A stretch of 64,000 nucleotides of DNA from Rubritalea marina DSM 17716 (GCF_000378105.1 NZ_KB899259.1:27365-91364), one strand, 5' to 3'. Counted from the first letter of the stretch, positions 45,778 to 55,560 are shown. The notes: a model not told the origin generated them from the sequence alone. Made by a program: numbers and translations.

Positions 45778-46772
45778 TATTGAACCACTGATTCGCCCAA
45801 CTTTCGGCGCTCGTATTGTTCTTTGATCCAATAGTAGGTTTTTTCCATTCCAGTATGGAGATCTATCTCTGGCTCCCAACCAAGGACTCGCTTGATTTCA
45901 GCGTTGTCTGAGTTGCGTCCACGTACCCCTTGAGGGGCGTCTAGGTTGTACTTACGCTTTACTTGTACGCCGGCGATATCTTCGACAATGTCGAGTAGTC
46001 CATTGATGGTGACGAGCTCAGAACGGCCCAAATTGAGCGGATCCGTATGGTCTGAAGCCATTAGTTTGTCGATTCCAGTGATACAATCATCGATGTACAT
46101 GAAGGAACGGGTTTGCTCACCGTCGCCCCAGATCTCCATCTCCATATTGCCTGAGTCGATGCATTCGATCACCTTGCGACACATCGCCGCAGGTGCTTTC
46201 TCACGTCCACCATCCCAAGTACCAAAGGGACCGTAGACGTTATGAAAGCGGAATACTTTGGAGACAAAGTTGAAGTCTTCTTCAAAATTCTTGCACAAAC
46301 GCTCAGAGAATAGCTTCTCCCAGCCGTAACCATTTTCAGGCATTGCTGGGTAGGCATCATTTTCTTTCAAGGCAACGATATCTGCACTCGTTTGCTTGTA
46401 GTCTGGATAGATGCAGGCACTGGATGAATAGAAGTATTTCTTCACGCCAAAATGCTTGGCCGCCATCAACATGTGGGTGTTGATGAGGACACTCAACATG
46501 CACAGACTCCTGTTATTTTCGATGAAGCCCATGCCGCCCATATTACAAGCCAAGCAATACACCTCATCACAACCTTCAATCAGCTCGTAACAGGCCTTCA
46601 ACTCCTCCATATTGGCGGTGTGGTTTTCCGCTTCTTCATGGAGCTGGTACCATTCATGTTGTGGCTTGATGTCCGCCACGACCACATCGTGGCCGCGTGC
46701 AATCAACACACGTGCCAATTCTCCACCGATAAACCCGCCTCCACCTGCAACTAATATTCTTTGCTTTCTCAT
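45777..46772 (-). CDS. GDP-mannose 3,5-epimerase-like NAD-dependent epimerase
   Basis: 331 aa extended short-chain dehydrogenase. It has the GGGGFIGG dinucleotide motif (residues about 10-17), then LACNMGGMGFIENN, SSSACIYPDYKQ and NGYGWEKLFSE with the Tyr-x3-Lys pair, and GTWDGGREKAPAAMCRK. The SSSACIYP cysteine and the REKAPAA lysine match the acid/base pair of plant GDP-mannose 3,5-epimerase, which makes GDP-L-galactose. This substrate assignment is by family resemblance. It overlaps the downstream WecG gene by one base. Confidence 0.82.
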   Translation of the reverse strand: MRKQRILVAGGGGFIGGELARVLIARGHDVVVADIKPQHEWYQLHEEAENHTANMEELKACYELIEGCDEVYCLACNMGGMGFIENNRSLCMLSVLINTHMLMAAKHFGVKKYFYSSSACIYPDYKQTSADIVALKENDAYPAMPENGYGWEKLFSERLCKNFEEDFNFVSKVFRFHNVYGPFGTWDGGREKAPAAMCRKVIECIDSGNMEMEIWGDGEQTRSFMYIDDCITGIDKLMASDHTDPLNLGRSELVTINGLLDIVEDIAGVQVKRKYNLDAPQGVRGRNSDNAEIKRVLGWEPEIDLHTGMEKTYYWIKEQYERRKLGESVVQ

Positions 46773-46779
46773 ACTTTGA

Positions 46780-47724
46780 TTAACTTATGAAGACCCCTAG
46801 AATAGGATTCAAACACTTTCTTTTAAAATTAAACACCTGGTCCACACAAAAACTAGACACATGGTGTAACAAAATACTTTGCTTTGTGTTCGATCCTACC
46901 CATCGATTCAAATGTGAGGCAACACGAGCCTTCACCCATTCTGACCTATATTTAACAAAATAACCTAGATCGTCATCATACTTCCCAACACTCCAGCTAG
47001 ACCGTCCAGCTTTGGCTCGAACGGAATACATCGTGTAGGGAATAAATTGGATATACTTTTTCAATCCTTGGCGCTCATATTGAAGCTTAAGGAATTGTTC
47101 TAAATTCCAACGTTTATTCGAGCTCATCTCTTCAATTACGTCTTTCGGGTGACGGTCAAATACTCCATCACAAACGGAAAGCAGTCTTAGGATTTTATCG
47201 CTAGGGCAAATGATATGGCGGTCACATATCCCGCGGTAATGTTCGCCATTCAGAAAATAAATCGATTCTTCATCCAAACAACTCAACTCTACATGCTTTG
47301 ATAAATGCATAAAGTCAGACCGCGTGATAATCACACGGTCATACTTTTCATGGATTCCACTTTCTACCAGCTTCTTCTTTAGGAACTCCCTAAAATAGAT
47401 AAGGATTCCACCTGAACCAGAATGCTGACCCTCTCCTTTGATCCCACCAAGCCATTGATTTCGTATTTGCATCAGTTTGCGCCAGTCCGGATGGAGGTCG
47501 TCAACTACAGCCTCTAGGCCATCGCCCCAGTCATCATATTCGGGTGATTCCCATATTGCGACTGCGTCCTGATAAAGTGGGTTACTTTTATCCTCGAAAT
47601 CATTATCAGCCACACACAACGCCACGTCACCTTGCACAACGTCTAAAAAATTCTCCCTAAAGCTATCATAAGTTAATTCAATCGCTCGGGTCTCAGCGAA
47701 AACAATAACAAGTGTTGAGTTCAT
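46780..47724 (-). CDS. Unrecognised protein of the polysaccharide locus, possible glycosyltransferase
   Basis: 314 aa, not recognised. The sequence opens NSTLVIVFAETRAIELTY and includes VIITRSDFMHLSKHVEL and an acidic segment DDWGDGLEAVVDDLHPDW. The 'R-S-D' after a hydrophobic strand is reminiscent of the acidic nucleotide-sugar motif of GT-A enzymes, but this is weak evidence. No signal peptide or membrane segment is seen. The ATG overlaps the stop of the STELLO-like gene by ATGA, suggesting that the two products act together. Confidence 0.45.
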   Translation of the reverse strand: MNSTLVIVFAETRAIELTYDSFRENFLDVVQGDVALCVADNDFEDKSNPLYQDAVAIWESPEYDDWGDGLEAVVDDLHPDWRKLMQIRNQWLGGIKGEGQHSGSGGILIYFREFLKKKLVESGIHEKYDRVIITRSDFMHLSKHVELSCLDEESIYFLNGEHYRGICDRHIICPSDKILRLLSVCDGVFDRHPKDVIEEMSSNKRWNLEQFLKLQYERQGLKKYIQFIPYTMYSVRAKAGRSSWSVGKYDDDLGYFVKYRSEWVKARVASHLNRWVGSNTKQSILLHHVSSFCVDQVFNFKRKCLNPILGVFIS

Positions 47725-48713
47725 TGTTTCATCCAGTTCTTGTGATGTTCTCTTGCCATCTCTTGGAAGCTAGAGTGCTCATAATGCTGGCGGTATAGCT
47801 TCCAGAATTTTTTAGTAGCCTCAGGCATAAGATCTTCAAACTTCTGGCCTAGTTTTAAAAAATCTAAGGTCTTTCGATAACCCATCACCTCAGCTTCCAG
47901 ATTCGTAATTAAATCTTGGACATTGCGATCTTGGTAGACCGTAGCCTTTGCATAAATCACAGAGTCTGGGAAATAGCTTTGCAAAATGTATGCCCCCCAA
48001 ATGTCATCCATTCTCCCGACAAACGGCAAGACTGCATAGTATGGAATCACCTCTCTAGCTAACAATGTGTTCTGAGAATTGAAAGGAGCTATTTGGCTCG
48101 ATCCATACGGTTGCAGTAGGGGATCAAAACGAACAATTGGCTTATGCGTGAGCCTCGCCATTGCATCAATATCTGGATCCCCATCCCACAAGTTAGCTTG
48201 CACTAAGCAAGTCCTCTTCCTTTTTCCTTTATACTCAACCTGCAATCGAGTTGGCACATATTCAATAGGATAGCCCCTATGCCACACTTGATTATGCTCA
48301 GTTATAGACAATGGATCAAAGTAAGGCGATGAACTGCATTCATAACAATCATATTCGATCTCCTGTCCAATCAGTAGTCCTTGCCCCCAATGATCGTAGG
48401 GAATATTGTCATCATCGACTGTCGCAATAAGTTCAGCTTCAGCACTATAAGCATACACAAACCCTATATTTCTACGCTGAATCGTACACCACCCAATCGT
48501 TTCAGAGAGCTCAGGAAATATACTCTCCTGCGTATCGGGTGAAAGATACAAAACATTGGAGTACTTCCTATTTAGTTCTTCGTATTCAGCATGAGGAGTC
48601 TTAGTGTCCCCCACCACCAACAGAGTCCAATCTTTTAGTTTGTTTACAATCTCGCAGTACTTCAGTGTTGCCTCAGTAGGAGAATTGATTGTTGTCGTAA
48701 CTATAAATTTCAT
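47721..48713 (-). CDS. STELLO-like (DUF288) glycosyltransferase
   Basis: 330 aa. The N-terminal region carries the pattern that I recall for STELLO/DUF288 proteins: LLVVGDTKTP, IGWCTIQRRNIGFVYAY and AELIATVDDDNIP with an acidic DDD motif. Known members come from plants (cellulose-synthase-linked Golgi proteins) and animals. This is recognition from memory and should be tested by a profile search. The gene starts 25 bases from the neighbouring glycosyltransferase stop and couples to the unrecognised ORF. Confidence 0.6.
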   Translation of the reverse strand: MKFIVTTTINSPTEATLKYCEIVNKLKDWTLLVVGDTKTPHAEYEELNRKYSNVLYLSPDTQESIFPELSETIGWCTIQRRNIGFVYAYSAEAELIATVDDDNIPYDHWGQGLLIGQEIEYDCYECSSSPYFDPLSITEHNQVWHRGYPIEYVPTRLQVEYKGKRKRTCLVQANLWDGDPDIDAMARLTHKPIVRFDPLLQPYGSSQIAPFNSQNTLLAREVIPYYAVLPFVGRMDDIWGAYILQSYFPDSVIYAKATVYQDRNVQDLITNLEAEVMGYRKTLDFLKLGQKFEDLMPEATKKFWKLYRQHYEHSSFQEMAREHHKNWMKQ

Positions 48714-48738
48714 AGATTAAAAATACACTAACAGTGAT

Positions 48739-49701
48739 TTATAGCTTAGCAAGTTCACACCAAATTTTTTGAGCGACACTTTCTTTTTTGTTCTCTTGAG
48801 ACACTAATTCCCAAGCTCCCTGCCTGATTTTTTTCTCTAACTCAGAGTCGCTTGATAATTGCTCAATCTTAGAGAGCAGCTCATCTAGGCTACAGTACAT
48901 GAGGCAATTGACTCCGTCTTCCCATTTATGGATGATGGACTCCTGTGGGCTATTAATGATTGGAATTGCTCCAAGAGCCGCTGCTTCATACATCCTCCAA
49001 GTATGAAATCCATATCCCTGTATGGCAAAAACATAGGAATACTCAGAAAGTTTAGTTAAGTAATCTGAGTAATTTAAATAATCTCTTTCTATATCAACTC
49101 CAATTTTTAAATGATCAGAGTTATTTTCAGCCCAGTCCTTTGCGTTTATACGCAGCTTACAATGATAGCCTCCAGCCATAAAAATCCTATTCTTAGGCCT
49201 CTTAGCTCTATCATTCTCAGTTATCGATATAGGCATTGGCAATTCACCAAATCTCACATCTTCATCCTCCAATAATGCACTCAATAAATTTCTCTTCAAA
49301 TACAATTCTGGACGAAGAACTGATATCACCTCCGAGCTCACATATGTATGGTCGCTATGATCAAAGACCACCCAATGTGTTGATAGTTTCCGACTCAGTC
49401 TATAGAGGAAATGCGAAATTACTGAGTAGTGACTAAGCCACTTAAAAATTAACTTACAAACTTTGACTTTAAAACTAACATACTTTAAGCGATTCACATG
49501 AATAGCTGGAATGACAACTACGTCATACCTGCCTATCAACAAGCACCAAAACATAGTAATTCGTGCGACCAATGAGGCAGATGAAAACTCGGGATCTGCC
49601 ACCGGCTCTAGGCTTTCACCGATAGAAAACCAATCGACACTATTGCTGGCTGGAATCTGAGATGACAAATAACTATCAAATGAAAACTCAAGTACTCTCA
49701 T
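48739..49701 (-). CDS. Glycosyltransferase, exostosin-like GT-B domain
   Basis: 320 aa from ATG 49701; a GTG two codons upstream is less likely because an AAAGG sits at a suitable distance before the ATG. The C-terminal part contains YGFHTWRMYEAAALGAIPIINSPQE, like the exostosin/GT47 'E-A-x-x-x-G-x-I-P' motif, and HKWEDGVNCLMYCSLDELL. The N-terminal half is little conserved. It has no membrane segment beyond a weakly hydrophobic stretch. It is AT-rich. Confidence 0.65.
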   Translation of the reverse strand: MRVLEFSFDSYLSSQIPASNSVDWFSIGESLEPVADPEFSSASLVARITMFWCLLIGRYDVVVIPAIHVNRLKYVSFKVKVCKLIFKWLSHYSVISHFLYRLSRKLSTHWVVFDHSDHTYVSSEVISVLRPELYLKRNLLSALLEDEDVRFGELPMPISITENDRAKRPKNRIFMAGGYHCKLRINAKDWAENNSDHLKIGVDIERDYLNYSDYLTKLSEYSYVFAIQGYGFHTWRMYEAAALGAIPIINSPQESIIHKWEDGVNCLMYCSLDELLSKIEQLSSDSELEKKIRQGAWELVSQENKKESVAQKIWCELAKL

Positions 49702-49842
49702 ATTCACCTTTCATTCTTTTTTACTAAGGGAAGACATTAATTTACCCAAAAAAACTCCCGATCTGATTAAATCTGATAAGCATCACACAGAGAAATGAAT
49801 CTTACATTTTTTCAATTTGCTAACTCCTACGGTCTAGATTAC

Positions 49843-50769
49843 TCACACCATCGTGCGAAAGTACTCGATGGTTCGGTTGAGCCCTTGATCTAGGTTGATG
49901 GTGGGTTGCCAGTCGAGATGCTTGCCGGCGAGGGAGATATCGGGTTGACGTTGTTTGGGATCATCACCAGGGAGTGGATGGAAAGTGAGCTTTGATTTAC
50001 CTCCTACCTTTTCGATCACCTTTTCGGCGAGCTCGAGCATGGTGAACTCGTTCGGGTTGCCTATGTTGATTGGGCCAGTTACCTCATCTTGATTCATGAG
50101 ACGTACGAAACCTTCGATGAGGTCATCGACGTAGCAAAATGAACGTGTTTGCAGGCCATCGCCATAGATGGTAATGTTTTCACCACGTAGAGCTTGGACG
50201 ATGAAGTTAGAAACCACACGTCCATCATCAGGGTTCATGCGCGGCCCATAGGTGTTGAAAATGCGGACCACTCGGATGTCTACTCCATTCTGGCGGTGGT
50301 AGTCGAAGAACAGCGTCTCAGCAACGCGCTTGCCTTCATCATAACAGGAACGGATGCCGATCGGGTTGACATTGCCCCAGTATTCTTCTGGTTGCGGGTG
50401 CACGTGGGGATCGCCATAGACTTCGGAAGTGGAAGCCTGGAAGACCCTAGCTTTGACACGTTTGGCCAGGCCAAGGCTATTGATCGCGCCCATGACTGAG
50501 GTCTTGGTAGTCTTGATCGGGTTGTGTTGGTAGTGGGGTGGTGACGCCGGACAGGCAAGGTTGTAGATTTGATCAACTTCAAACTTAAAGGGGTCGATCA
50601 CATCATGACGAATCAGCTCGAAATTCGGATTCGGTAATAAATGGGCGATATTTCGCTTAAACCCAGTGAAAAAGTTATCTAAGCAAAGGACTTCGTGCCC
50701 TTGGCTGAGGAGTCGCTCGCAGAGATGGGAGCCTAGAAATCCGGCTCCGCCAGTGATGAGAATACGCAT
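49843..50769 (-). CDS. uxs: UDP-glucuronate decarboxylase (UDP-xylose synthase)
   Basis: 308 aa. Extended SDR with the GGAGFLGSH motif (7-15), [45 protein letters not shown] (Tyr-x3-Lys) and the substrate block [22 protein letters not shown], all very close to UXS enzymes. It makes UDP-xylose, so xylose or a derivative is probably a component of the polysaccharide. The sulfotransferase gene lies one base upstream, so they are one operon. Confidence 0.93.
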   Translation of the reverse strand: MRILITGGAGFLGSHLCERLLSQGHEVLCLDNFFTGFKRNIAHLLPNPNFELIRHDVIDPFKFEVDQIYNLACPASPPHYQHNPIKTTKTSVMGAINSLGLAKRVKARVFQASTSEVYGDPHVHPQPEEYWGNVNPIGIRSCYDEGKRVAETLFFDYHRQNGVDIRVVRIFNTYGPRMNPDDGRVVSNFIVQALRGENITIYGDGLQTRSFCYVDDLIEGFVRLMNQDEVTGPINIGNPNEFTMLELAEKVIEKVGGKSKLTFHPLPGDDPKQRQPDISLAGKHLDWQPTINLDQGLNRTIEYFRTMV

Positions 50770-50770
50770 A

Positions 50771-51445
50771 TTATTTATCTTTAACTTTTGAAAATCGGAT
50801 ACCTGTATTTATAATTGGCGATCTAAACCCAAATATACGAGTCAACAGCTTATACATGTATATTCTAGCCTTAGACCTCTTGGGCGTTGGTGCTAGTTTC
50901 TTGTTTATTGCAGCCAAACCAAGATGTTTTTCAATTTTGTGGAGCAACACATCAATTGAATTAATATCAATGAGTTCATTAAATTCAATTTCCAAAGGAT
51001 CAAAACTAGCCCAGTATTCCCTAAATTTTTGATCAACTTGAGCATATTCTTTCAGGGTTTGGCTCAACTCAAACATTTCATTATATGACTTAAGAGAATC
51101 CTCCAACTTTCTATGGATACAAATCACCTTAAGATCAGTAAATTCTTGCAAAGACTCTAGGCGTTGGTTCTGAGTGTCATTTTCACCTTCATGCGGGTAA
51201 TGAGTTTTGATTAGTTGTCCGTGCATCAATCCACCAAATTGCTGAGTCGATAGATCAAATTTATCAAAATTCACATACAGAGGATTAGCTTGAAACTCAA
51301 CAAAGTTATTCAAAACCGTATCTATCATTAAATGCGTCCCAGATCTTGGCAAGGTAGCGACAACAACGCAGACACCTTCTCTTGCTCTCAGTGTATTGGG
51401 TCGAGCTACTACAATCCTATTGGTTGGAGATAGGAAATTTTTCAA
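50771..51445 (-). CDS. Sulfotransferase (PAPS-dependent)
   Basis: 224 aa beginning at a TTG (51443-51445), which is supported by an AAGGAG seven bases upstream. The P-loop-like 5'-phosphosulfate motif is [10 protein letters not shown] (31-40), followed by [20 protein letters not shown] that matches the 3'-phosphate-binding region (R-x7-S). The family transfers sulfate from PAPS to hydroxyl or amino groups. The cysDNC operon upstream can supply PAPS. Acceptor is unknown; a sugar of the polysaccharide is likely. Confidence 0.78.
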   Translation of the reverse strand: MKNFLSPTNRIVVARPNTLRAREGVCVVVATLPRSGTHLMIDTVLNNFVEFQANPLYVNFDKFDLSTQQFGGLMHGQLIKTHYPHEGENDTQNQRLESLQEFTDLKVICIHRKLEDSLKSYNEMFELSQTLKEYAQVDQKFREYWASFDPLEIEFNELIDINSIDVLLHKIEKHLGLAAINKKLAPTPKRSKARIYMYKLLTRIFGFRSPIINTGIRFSKVKDK

Positions 51446-51457
51446 ATTATTACTCCT

Positions 51458-52639
51458 TTAGTTCTTAATGAAGTTCTGAATTTCAGTAATCACTTCATCT
51501 TTCTGCTCCTTTGAGAGCTCTGGGTATACTGGTATGCTTATGACCTCTTCCGCTAACATCTCACTCACAGGCAGAGCAGTCTTACTCAAACCGTCAAAAC
51601 ATTCTTGCTGATGCAGTGGCACTGGATAGTAGGTGTCGCAACCAATACCCTTTTCAGTAAGAAATGCCTTCATGGCGTCTCGCTTCCCATTTAGCACGCG
51701 GATCGTGAACTGGTTCCAAATGTGTTCATTATGCTCATAGGAAACTGGCAGAACTAACTGAGTCCCTTCAGTGATAAGCTGCTGGCGTTGCTGCTCAGCA
51801 CAGCCGCAATGGCTGGGATCAGCCTGCACGACACCTGATAGTTTTACCAGTTGCTCAATGTAATATGCTGCATTCGCTTGGCGTCTCTGGGTATACGTCT
51901 CATACTCCCTCAACTTCACTCGAAGAAGTGCCGCCTGCAGTGCGTCGCACCTGAAGTTACCACCAACCAATTTATGGTAGTATTTAGGGCTCATACCATG
52001 GTTTCGGAGCATCAGAGCCTTCTCAGCTAGCGCATCATCATTGGTGACCAGCATGCCGCCATCGCCAAAACCACCAAGGTTTTTCGAAGGGAAAAACGAA
52101 TAGGTTCCAAAGTCCCCGATTGAGCCAACGCCACGCCCTCTGAATGTGGCACCAATAGCCTGCGCTCCGTCTTCAATCACCTTAAGGTCATGCTCATAAG
52201 CCAACTCCATCACAGCATCCATATTGGCAGCCTGCCCAAACAAATGCACTGGAATGACCGCTTTCGTCTTGGAGCTGAGCTTCGACTTGGCATCTTCGAT
52301 ATCAATGTTGAAGCAGACGGGGCAGCAATCCACAAAGACTGGAGTAGCCCCAGTACGAGCAATGCACCCAGCAGTTGCAAAAAATGTGAATGAGGGGCAC
52401 AGCACTTCATCTCCTTCGCCAAGCCCCAAGACCATCAATGCCAATAGGATGGCATCAGTCCCGGACGAAACACTAATTCCGTGCTTAGCGCCCACCATTT
52501 CAGCCACCTCGCTCTCAAAGGCTTCCATTTCCTCCCCCATGATGAAGCGCCCAGACTGGAGCACTTTCTCGAAGGTCTTTATTAACTCCTCTTGGAGCGG
52601 TAAGTTCTGAGCATTAACATCTAATAGCGGGACTGGCAT
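51458..52639 (-). CDS. DegT/DnrJ/EryC1/StrS-family PLP sugar aminotransferase
   Basis: 393 aa. PLP-dependent aminotransferase fold with SVSSGTDAILLAL, CPSFTFFATAGCIARTGATPVFVD, VIPVHLFGQ, DGAQAIGATF and SYSFFPSKNLGGFGDGG with the internal aldimine lysine K186. The family aminates keto-sugars on nucleotide carriers. It sits 12 bases upstream of the sulfotransferase. The C-terminal TEIQNFIKN end is complete. Confidence 0.93.
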   Translation of the reverse strand: MPVPLLDVNAQNLPLQEELIKTFEKVLQSGRFIMGEEMEAFESEVAEMVGAKHGISVSSGTDAILLALMVLGLGEGDEVLCPSFTFFATAGCIARTGATPVFVDCCPVCFNIDIEDAKSKLSSKTKAVIPVHLFGQAANMDAVMELAYEHDLKVIEDGAQAIGATFRGRGVGSIGDFGTYSFFPSKNLGGFGDGGMLVTNDDALAEKALMLRNHGMSPKYYHKLVGGNFRCDALQAALLRVKLREYETYTQRRQANAAYYIEQLVKLSGVVQADPSHCGCAEQQRQQLITEGTQLVLPVSYEHNEHIWNQFTIRVLNGKRDAMKAFLTEKGIGCDTYYPVPLHQQECFDGLSKTALPVSEMLAEEVISIPVYPELSKEQKDEVITEIQNFIKN

Positions 52640-52653
52640 CGACTAAAAACTGG

Positions 52654-53244
52654 TTACTCATTGGTCTCAAACCAACGACGTCTCCTAGTCAACATACCCA
52701 CGGCGCCAATAGCTAGCAAAATTGTCAATTTAGGCTCAGGAATTACACTCAATTGCATCTGCTCCAAATAAACACTGGCCGAAGGATCACTAACCCTAAG
52801 CTGTAGCTCCTGCCCAACTAGCACGTTGAACACCGTACTCGGCTGCCAGAGATCTAATGTGCCATTGAAATCACTAACCCCAGTAAAATAGTTGTTTGTC
52901 CCGTTCGGGGTCACAATCTGAACTCCATCGGTGACATCTGCCCCCACCCCACCAAAATCAATAAAATCCAAGCGCACATCGACATCAAAACCTATCGTCA
53001 AGACCTCACCTGCATCCAAGAAGCTATCCGCAACACCAAATTCATCCACGTTCGAGTTCAGATTACCGCCGATTGCTTCGACCGTCATGTTGAACGCTGT
53101 ACTAACATCCGGGTCAAACAAGCCGACTGACACCGAAGTGCTACTATCATACACCCCTGATTGATTCCTAAAATCTACGACGACAGCCGCCATTCCACAC
53201 AGGGGAGTGAACAGCGCCACAAACATTGTTGGGAGAAAACGCAT
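52654..53244 (-). CDS. PEP-CTERM-sorted secreted protein
   Basis: 196 aa. The signal peptide ends near CGMAA (about residue 20). The body is beta-rich and acidic with no cysteines in its core. The C-terminus is a PEP-CTERM tripartite anchor: VIPEP, a hydrophobic run LTILLAIGAVGML and a basic TRRRR cluster. It is a natural substrate for an exosortase. Two tandem hairpins and a nine-C tract precede the start; the nearer hairpin abuts the ATG. Confidence 0.88.
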   Translation of the reverse strand: MRFLPTMFVALFTPLCGMAAVVVDFRNQSGVYDSSTSVSVGLFDPDVSTAFNMTVEAIGGNLNSNVDEFGVADSFLDAGEVLTIGFDVDVRLDFIDFGGVGADVTDGVQIVTPNGTNNYFTGVSDFNGTLDLWQPSTVFNVLVGQELQLRVSDPSASVYLEQMQLSVIPEPKLTILLAIGAVGMLTRRRRWFETNE

Positions 53245-53275
53245 AATGACTACCTAACAGAATTAGGTAGTCATT
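53245..53275 (-). promoter_or_regulatory. 13-bp hairpin abutting the PEP-CTERM start codon
   Basis: AATGACTACCTAA (53245-53257) and TTAGGTAGTCATT (53263-53275) pair perfectly around a 5-base loop. The last stem base touches the ATG (53242-53244), and the only AGG (TTAGGTAG on the mRNA strand) is inside the stem, so ribosome access would be blocked. This could control translation. Confidence 0.6.
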
Positions 53276-53282
53276 TCCAATT

Positions 53283-53305
53283 AATTCTAACATTTTGTTA
53301 GAATT
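53283..53305. repeat. 9-bp inverted repeat in the PEP-CTERM leader
   Basis: AATTCTAAC (53283-53291) and GTTAGAATT (53297-53305) with a 5-base loop form a second perfect stem. It is AT-rich and has no T run on the minus strand, so it is not a classic terminator. Confidence 0.5.
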
Positions 53306-53321
53306 GTAACAAAAGGGTTCT

Positions 53322-53330
53322 CCCCCCCCC
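53322..53330. repeat. Homopolymeric tract (nine C on plus, nine G on minus)
   Basis: TCCCCCCCCCT lies between the cysN stop (53344) and the two hairpins. Such tracts slip during replication and can alter promoter spacing. Confidence 0.6.
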
Positions 53331-53343
53331 TGCAAGATAGCGC

Positions 53344-54588
53344 TTAGATAATCATGCCCGCAGCAACAGTCTCATTAGTGCCAGCATCAATTAAGATGAA
53401 TGAACCTGTGTGGCGGTTCTTGTTGTATGAATCAAGATGCAATGCCTTCGCTGTACGCACCTTGATACGGCCGATGTCGTTCATGCTAAGTTGTTGTGGA
53501 CTCTCTTGCTTATGGAATGTGTTCACATCCACTTGGTAATCGAGAGATTGCACCATAGCTTTGGTTTCTTGCTCAGTGTGACGGATGATGTATTTCCCGC
53601 GCACCGCTAGAGGTCTCTCAGAGAACCAACAAACCATTGCCTCAATGTCTTGTGTGGACTTTGGTGGATTATTTGGCTTCACAATCATATCGCCACGCGA
53701 AATATCGATTTCATCGTCCAAGGTGATGGTGACAGACTGAGGCGAAAATGCCTCTTCCAACTCCCCATCCGCTGTGTGGATCGACTTAATGGTACTCTTA
53801 AAACCAGATGGAAGCGCTAACACCTCATCGCCAGCTTTGAACACACCGCCAGCCACACGACCAGCAAAACCGCGGAAGTCATGCCATTCGTTAGAATGAG
53901 GACGGATCACCCACTGGACAGGGAAGCGAGCCTCCACATGATTCTCTACACCACCGACGTATACCGACTCTAGGTAGTAAAGCAATGAACCGCCCTGATA
54001 CCAAGGCATATGCTCAGACTTATCGACCACATTATCGCCGCGGAGTGCGGAAATGGGTATCGGGTGAATGTTCACCAAATTACCCAAGCGTGATGCCAAT
54101 TCAGAATACTCTTCGATGATCTCGTTGTAACGCTCCTCAGAGTAATCCACCAAGTCCATCTTATTCACAGCCACCACCACATGCTGAATACGTAGTAAGT
54201 TAGCGATGAAGGTGTGGCGCTTTGTTTGCTCAATCACCCCCTTACGAGCATCGATCAGAATGATTGCGAGGTCAGCCGTAGACGCCCCTGTCACCATGTT
54301 GCGGGTGTATTGGATGTGCCCAGGAGTATCGGAGATGATGAACTTGCGCTTTGGTGTCGCGAAATAACGGTATGCCACGTCAATGGTAATACCCTGCTCG
54401 CGCTCTGCCTTCAGGCCATCAGTGAGAAGGGCTAGATTCACCTCTTCATCCCCACGCTTCTTAGAGCTGTTCTCTACAGCTTCTAGCTGATCTTCAAAAA
54501 TCGACTTTGAATCATATAGCAGACGACCAATGAGGGTCGACTTGCCATCATCTACAGAACCTGCAGTTGTAAAACGTAATAAATCCAT
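53344..54588 (-). CDS. cysN: Sulfate adenylyltransferase large subunit, GTPase
   Basis: 414 aa, the shorter CysN form with no fused APS kinase. GTPase motifs: [18 protein letters not shown] (P-loop at residues 10-21), [24 protein letters not shown]. The C-terminal domains resemble EF-Tu domains 2 and 3. CysN activates CysD for synthesis of APS from ATP and sulfate. It follows cysD by 44 bases on the same strand. Confidence 0.95.
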   Translation of the reverse strand: MDLLRFTTAGSVDDGKSTLIGRLLYDSKSIFEDQLEAVENSSKKRGDEEVNLALLTDGLKAEREQGITIDVAYRYFATPKRKFIISDTPGHIQYTRNMVTGASTADLAIILIDARKGVIEQTKRHTFIANLLRIQHVVVAVNKMDLVDYSEERYNEIIEEYSELASRLGNLVNIHPIPISALRGDNVVDKSEHMPWYQGGSLLYYLESVYVGGVENHVEARFPVQWVIRPHSNEWHDFRGFAGRVAGGVFKAGDEVLALPSGFKSTIKSIHTADGELEEAFSPQSVTITLDDEIDISRGDMIVKPNNPPKSTQDIEAMVCWFSERPLAVRGKYIIRHTEQETKAMVQSLDYQVDVNTFHKQESPQQLSMNDIGRIKVRTAKALHLDSYNKNRHTGSFILIDAGTNETVAAGMII

Positions 54589-54632
54589 AAAATTGTTGTG
54601 TTAATCTGTTTCGTTAAATGATCGCAAATGGC

Positions 54633-55538
54633 CTAAAAGTAACCCTCTTTCTTGCGGTCTTCCATAGAGGTTTCAGAACGCTTGTCGTCTGCACGGTTGC
54701 CACGCTCAGTTTGACGAGCCGCTGCCACTTCATCGATGATCGCATCAAAATCAGTAGCGGTGGACTCCACAGCGCCAGTAATAGTTGCATCACCCATCGT
54801 GCGGAAACGAATACTCTTCTTCTCAATCACTTCCCCATCGCGTGGAGACACAAATTCAGAGATTGCAAGGATCGTACCGTTGCGTGTGAGACACTCGCGT
54901 TCGTCAGCAAAGTAGAGGCTTGGGAGGTCGATATTCTCCTCCTTGATGTACTGCCAGATATCCATCTCTGTCCAGTTTGAGAGAGGGAACACACGGAAGT
55001 GCTCTCCTTGATGCTTACGTCCATTAAATAGATTCCAGAGCTCAGGGCGCTGGTTCTTTGGATCCCACTGCCCAAAGTCATCACGATGTGAGAAAAAGCG
55101 CTCTTTCGCGCGAGCTTTCTCCTCATCACGACGTCCACCGCCAAGACAAGCATCATAACCATTTGTCTCGATAGTATCTAGCAAGGTGACCGTCTGTAGC
55201 GCATTGCGACTCGCGTCTGGACCAGTTTCCTCTTGCACTTTACCTTCGTCGATAGACTGCTGCACGGAACCAACCACAAGATTCGCGCCGATTTTTTCAG
55301 CATAACGATCACGGAACTCGATTGTCTCAGGGAAGTTGTGACCAGTATCCACATGAACCAACGGAAAAGGCAAACGTGCTGGATGGAAGGCCTTGTAAGC
55401 GAGGTGTGCCATCACGATAGAATCCTTACCTCCAGAGAAAAGAAGAGCTGGATTTTCAAACTGAGCAGCGGTCTCGCGCAAAACGTACATCGCTTCCGCT
55501 TCAAGCTGTTTTAAGTGACTTAGATTGTAATTAGACAT
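54633..55538 (-). CDS. cysD: Sulfate adenylyltransferase small subunit
   Basis: 301 aa, the length of CysD. The PP-loop FSGGKDSIVMAHLA, GGGRRDEEKARAKERFFSHRD, NGRKHQGEHFRVFPLSNWTEMDIWQYI and the closing RADDKRSETSMEDRKKEGYF (shared by the family) are present. It makes APS together with cysN. The cysC gene precedes it by 22 bases. Confidence 0.96.
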   Translation of the reverse strand: MSNYNLSHLKQLEAEAMYVLRETAAQFENPALLFSGGKDSIVMAHLAYKAFHPARLPFPLVHVDTGHNFPETIEFRDRYAEKIGANLVVGSVQQSIDEGKVQEETGPDASRNALQTVTLLDTIETNGYDACLGGGRRDEEKARAKERFFSHRDDFGQWDPKNQRPELWNLFNGRKHQGEHFRVFPLSNWTEMDIWQYIKEENIDLPSLYFADERECLTRNGTILAISEFVSPRDGEVIEKKSIRFRTMGDATITGAVESTATDFDAIIDEVAAARQTERGNRADDKRSETSMEDRKKEGYF

Positions 55539-55560
55539 AGTTAGTTTCTTTGAAATTTAG

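Noticed and set aside
53283..53330. Terminator of the cysDN operon
   Set aside because: The minus-strand T run expected after the stem is missing, so the hairpins are described as leader structures.
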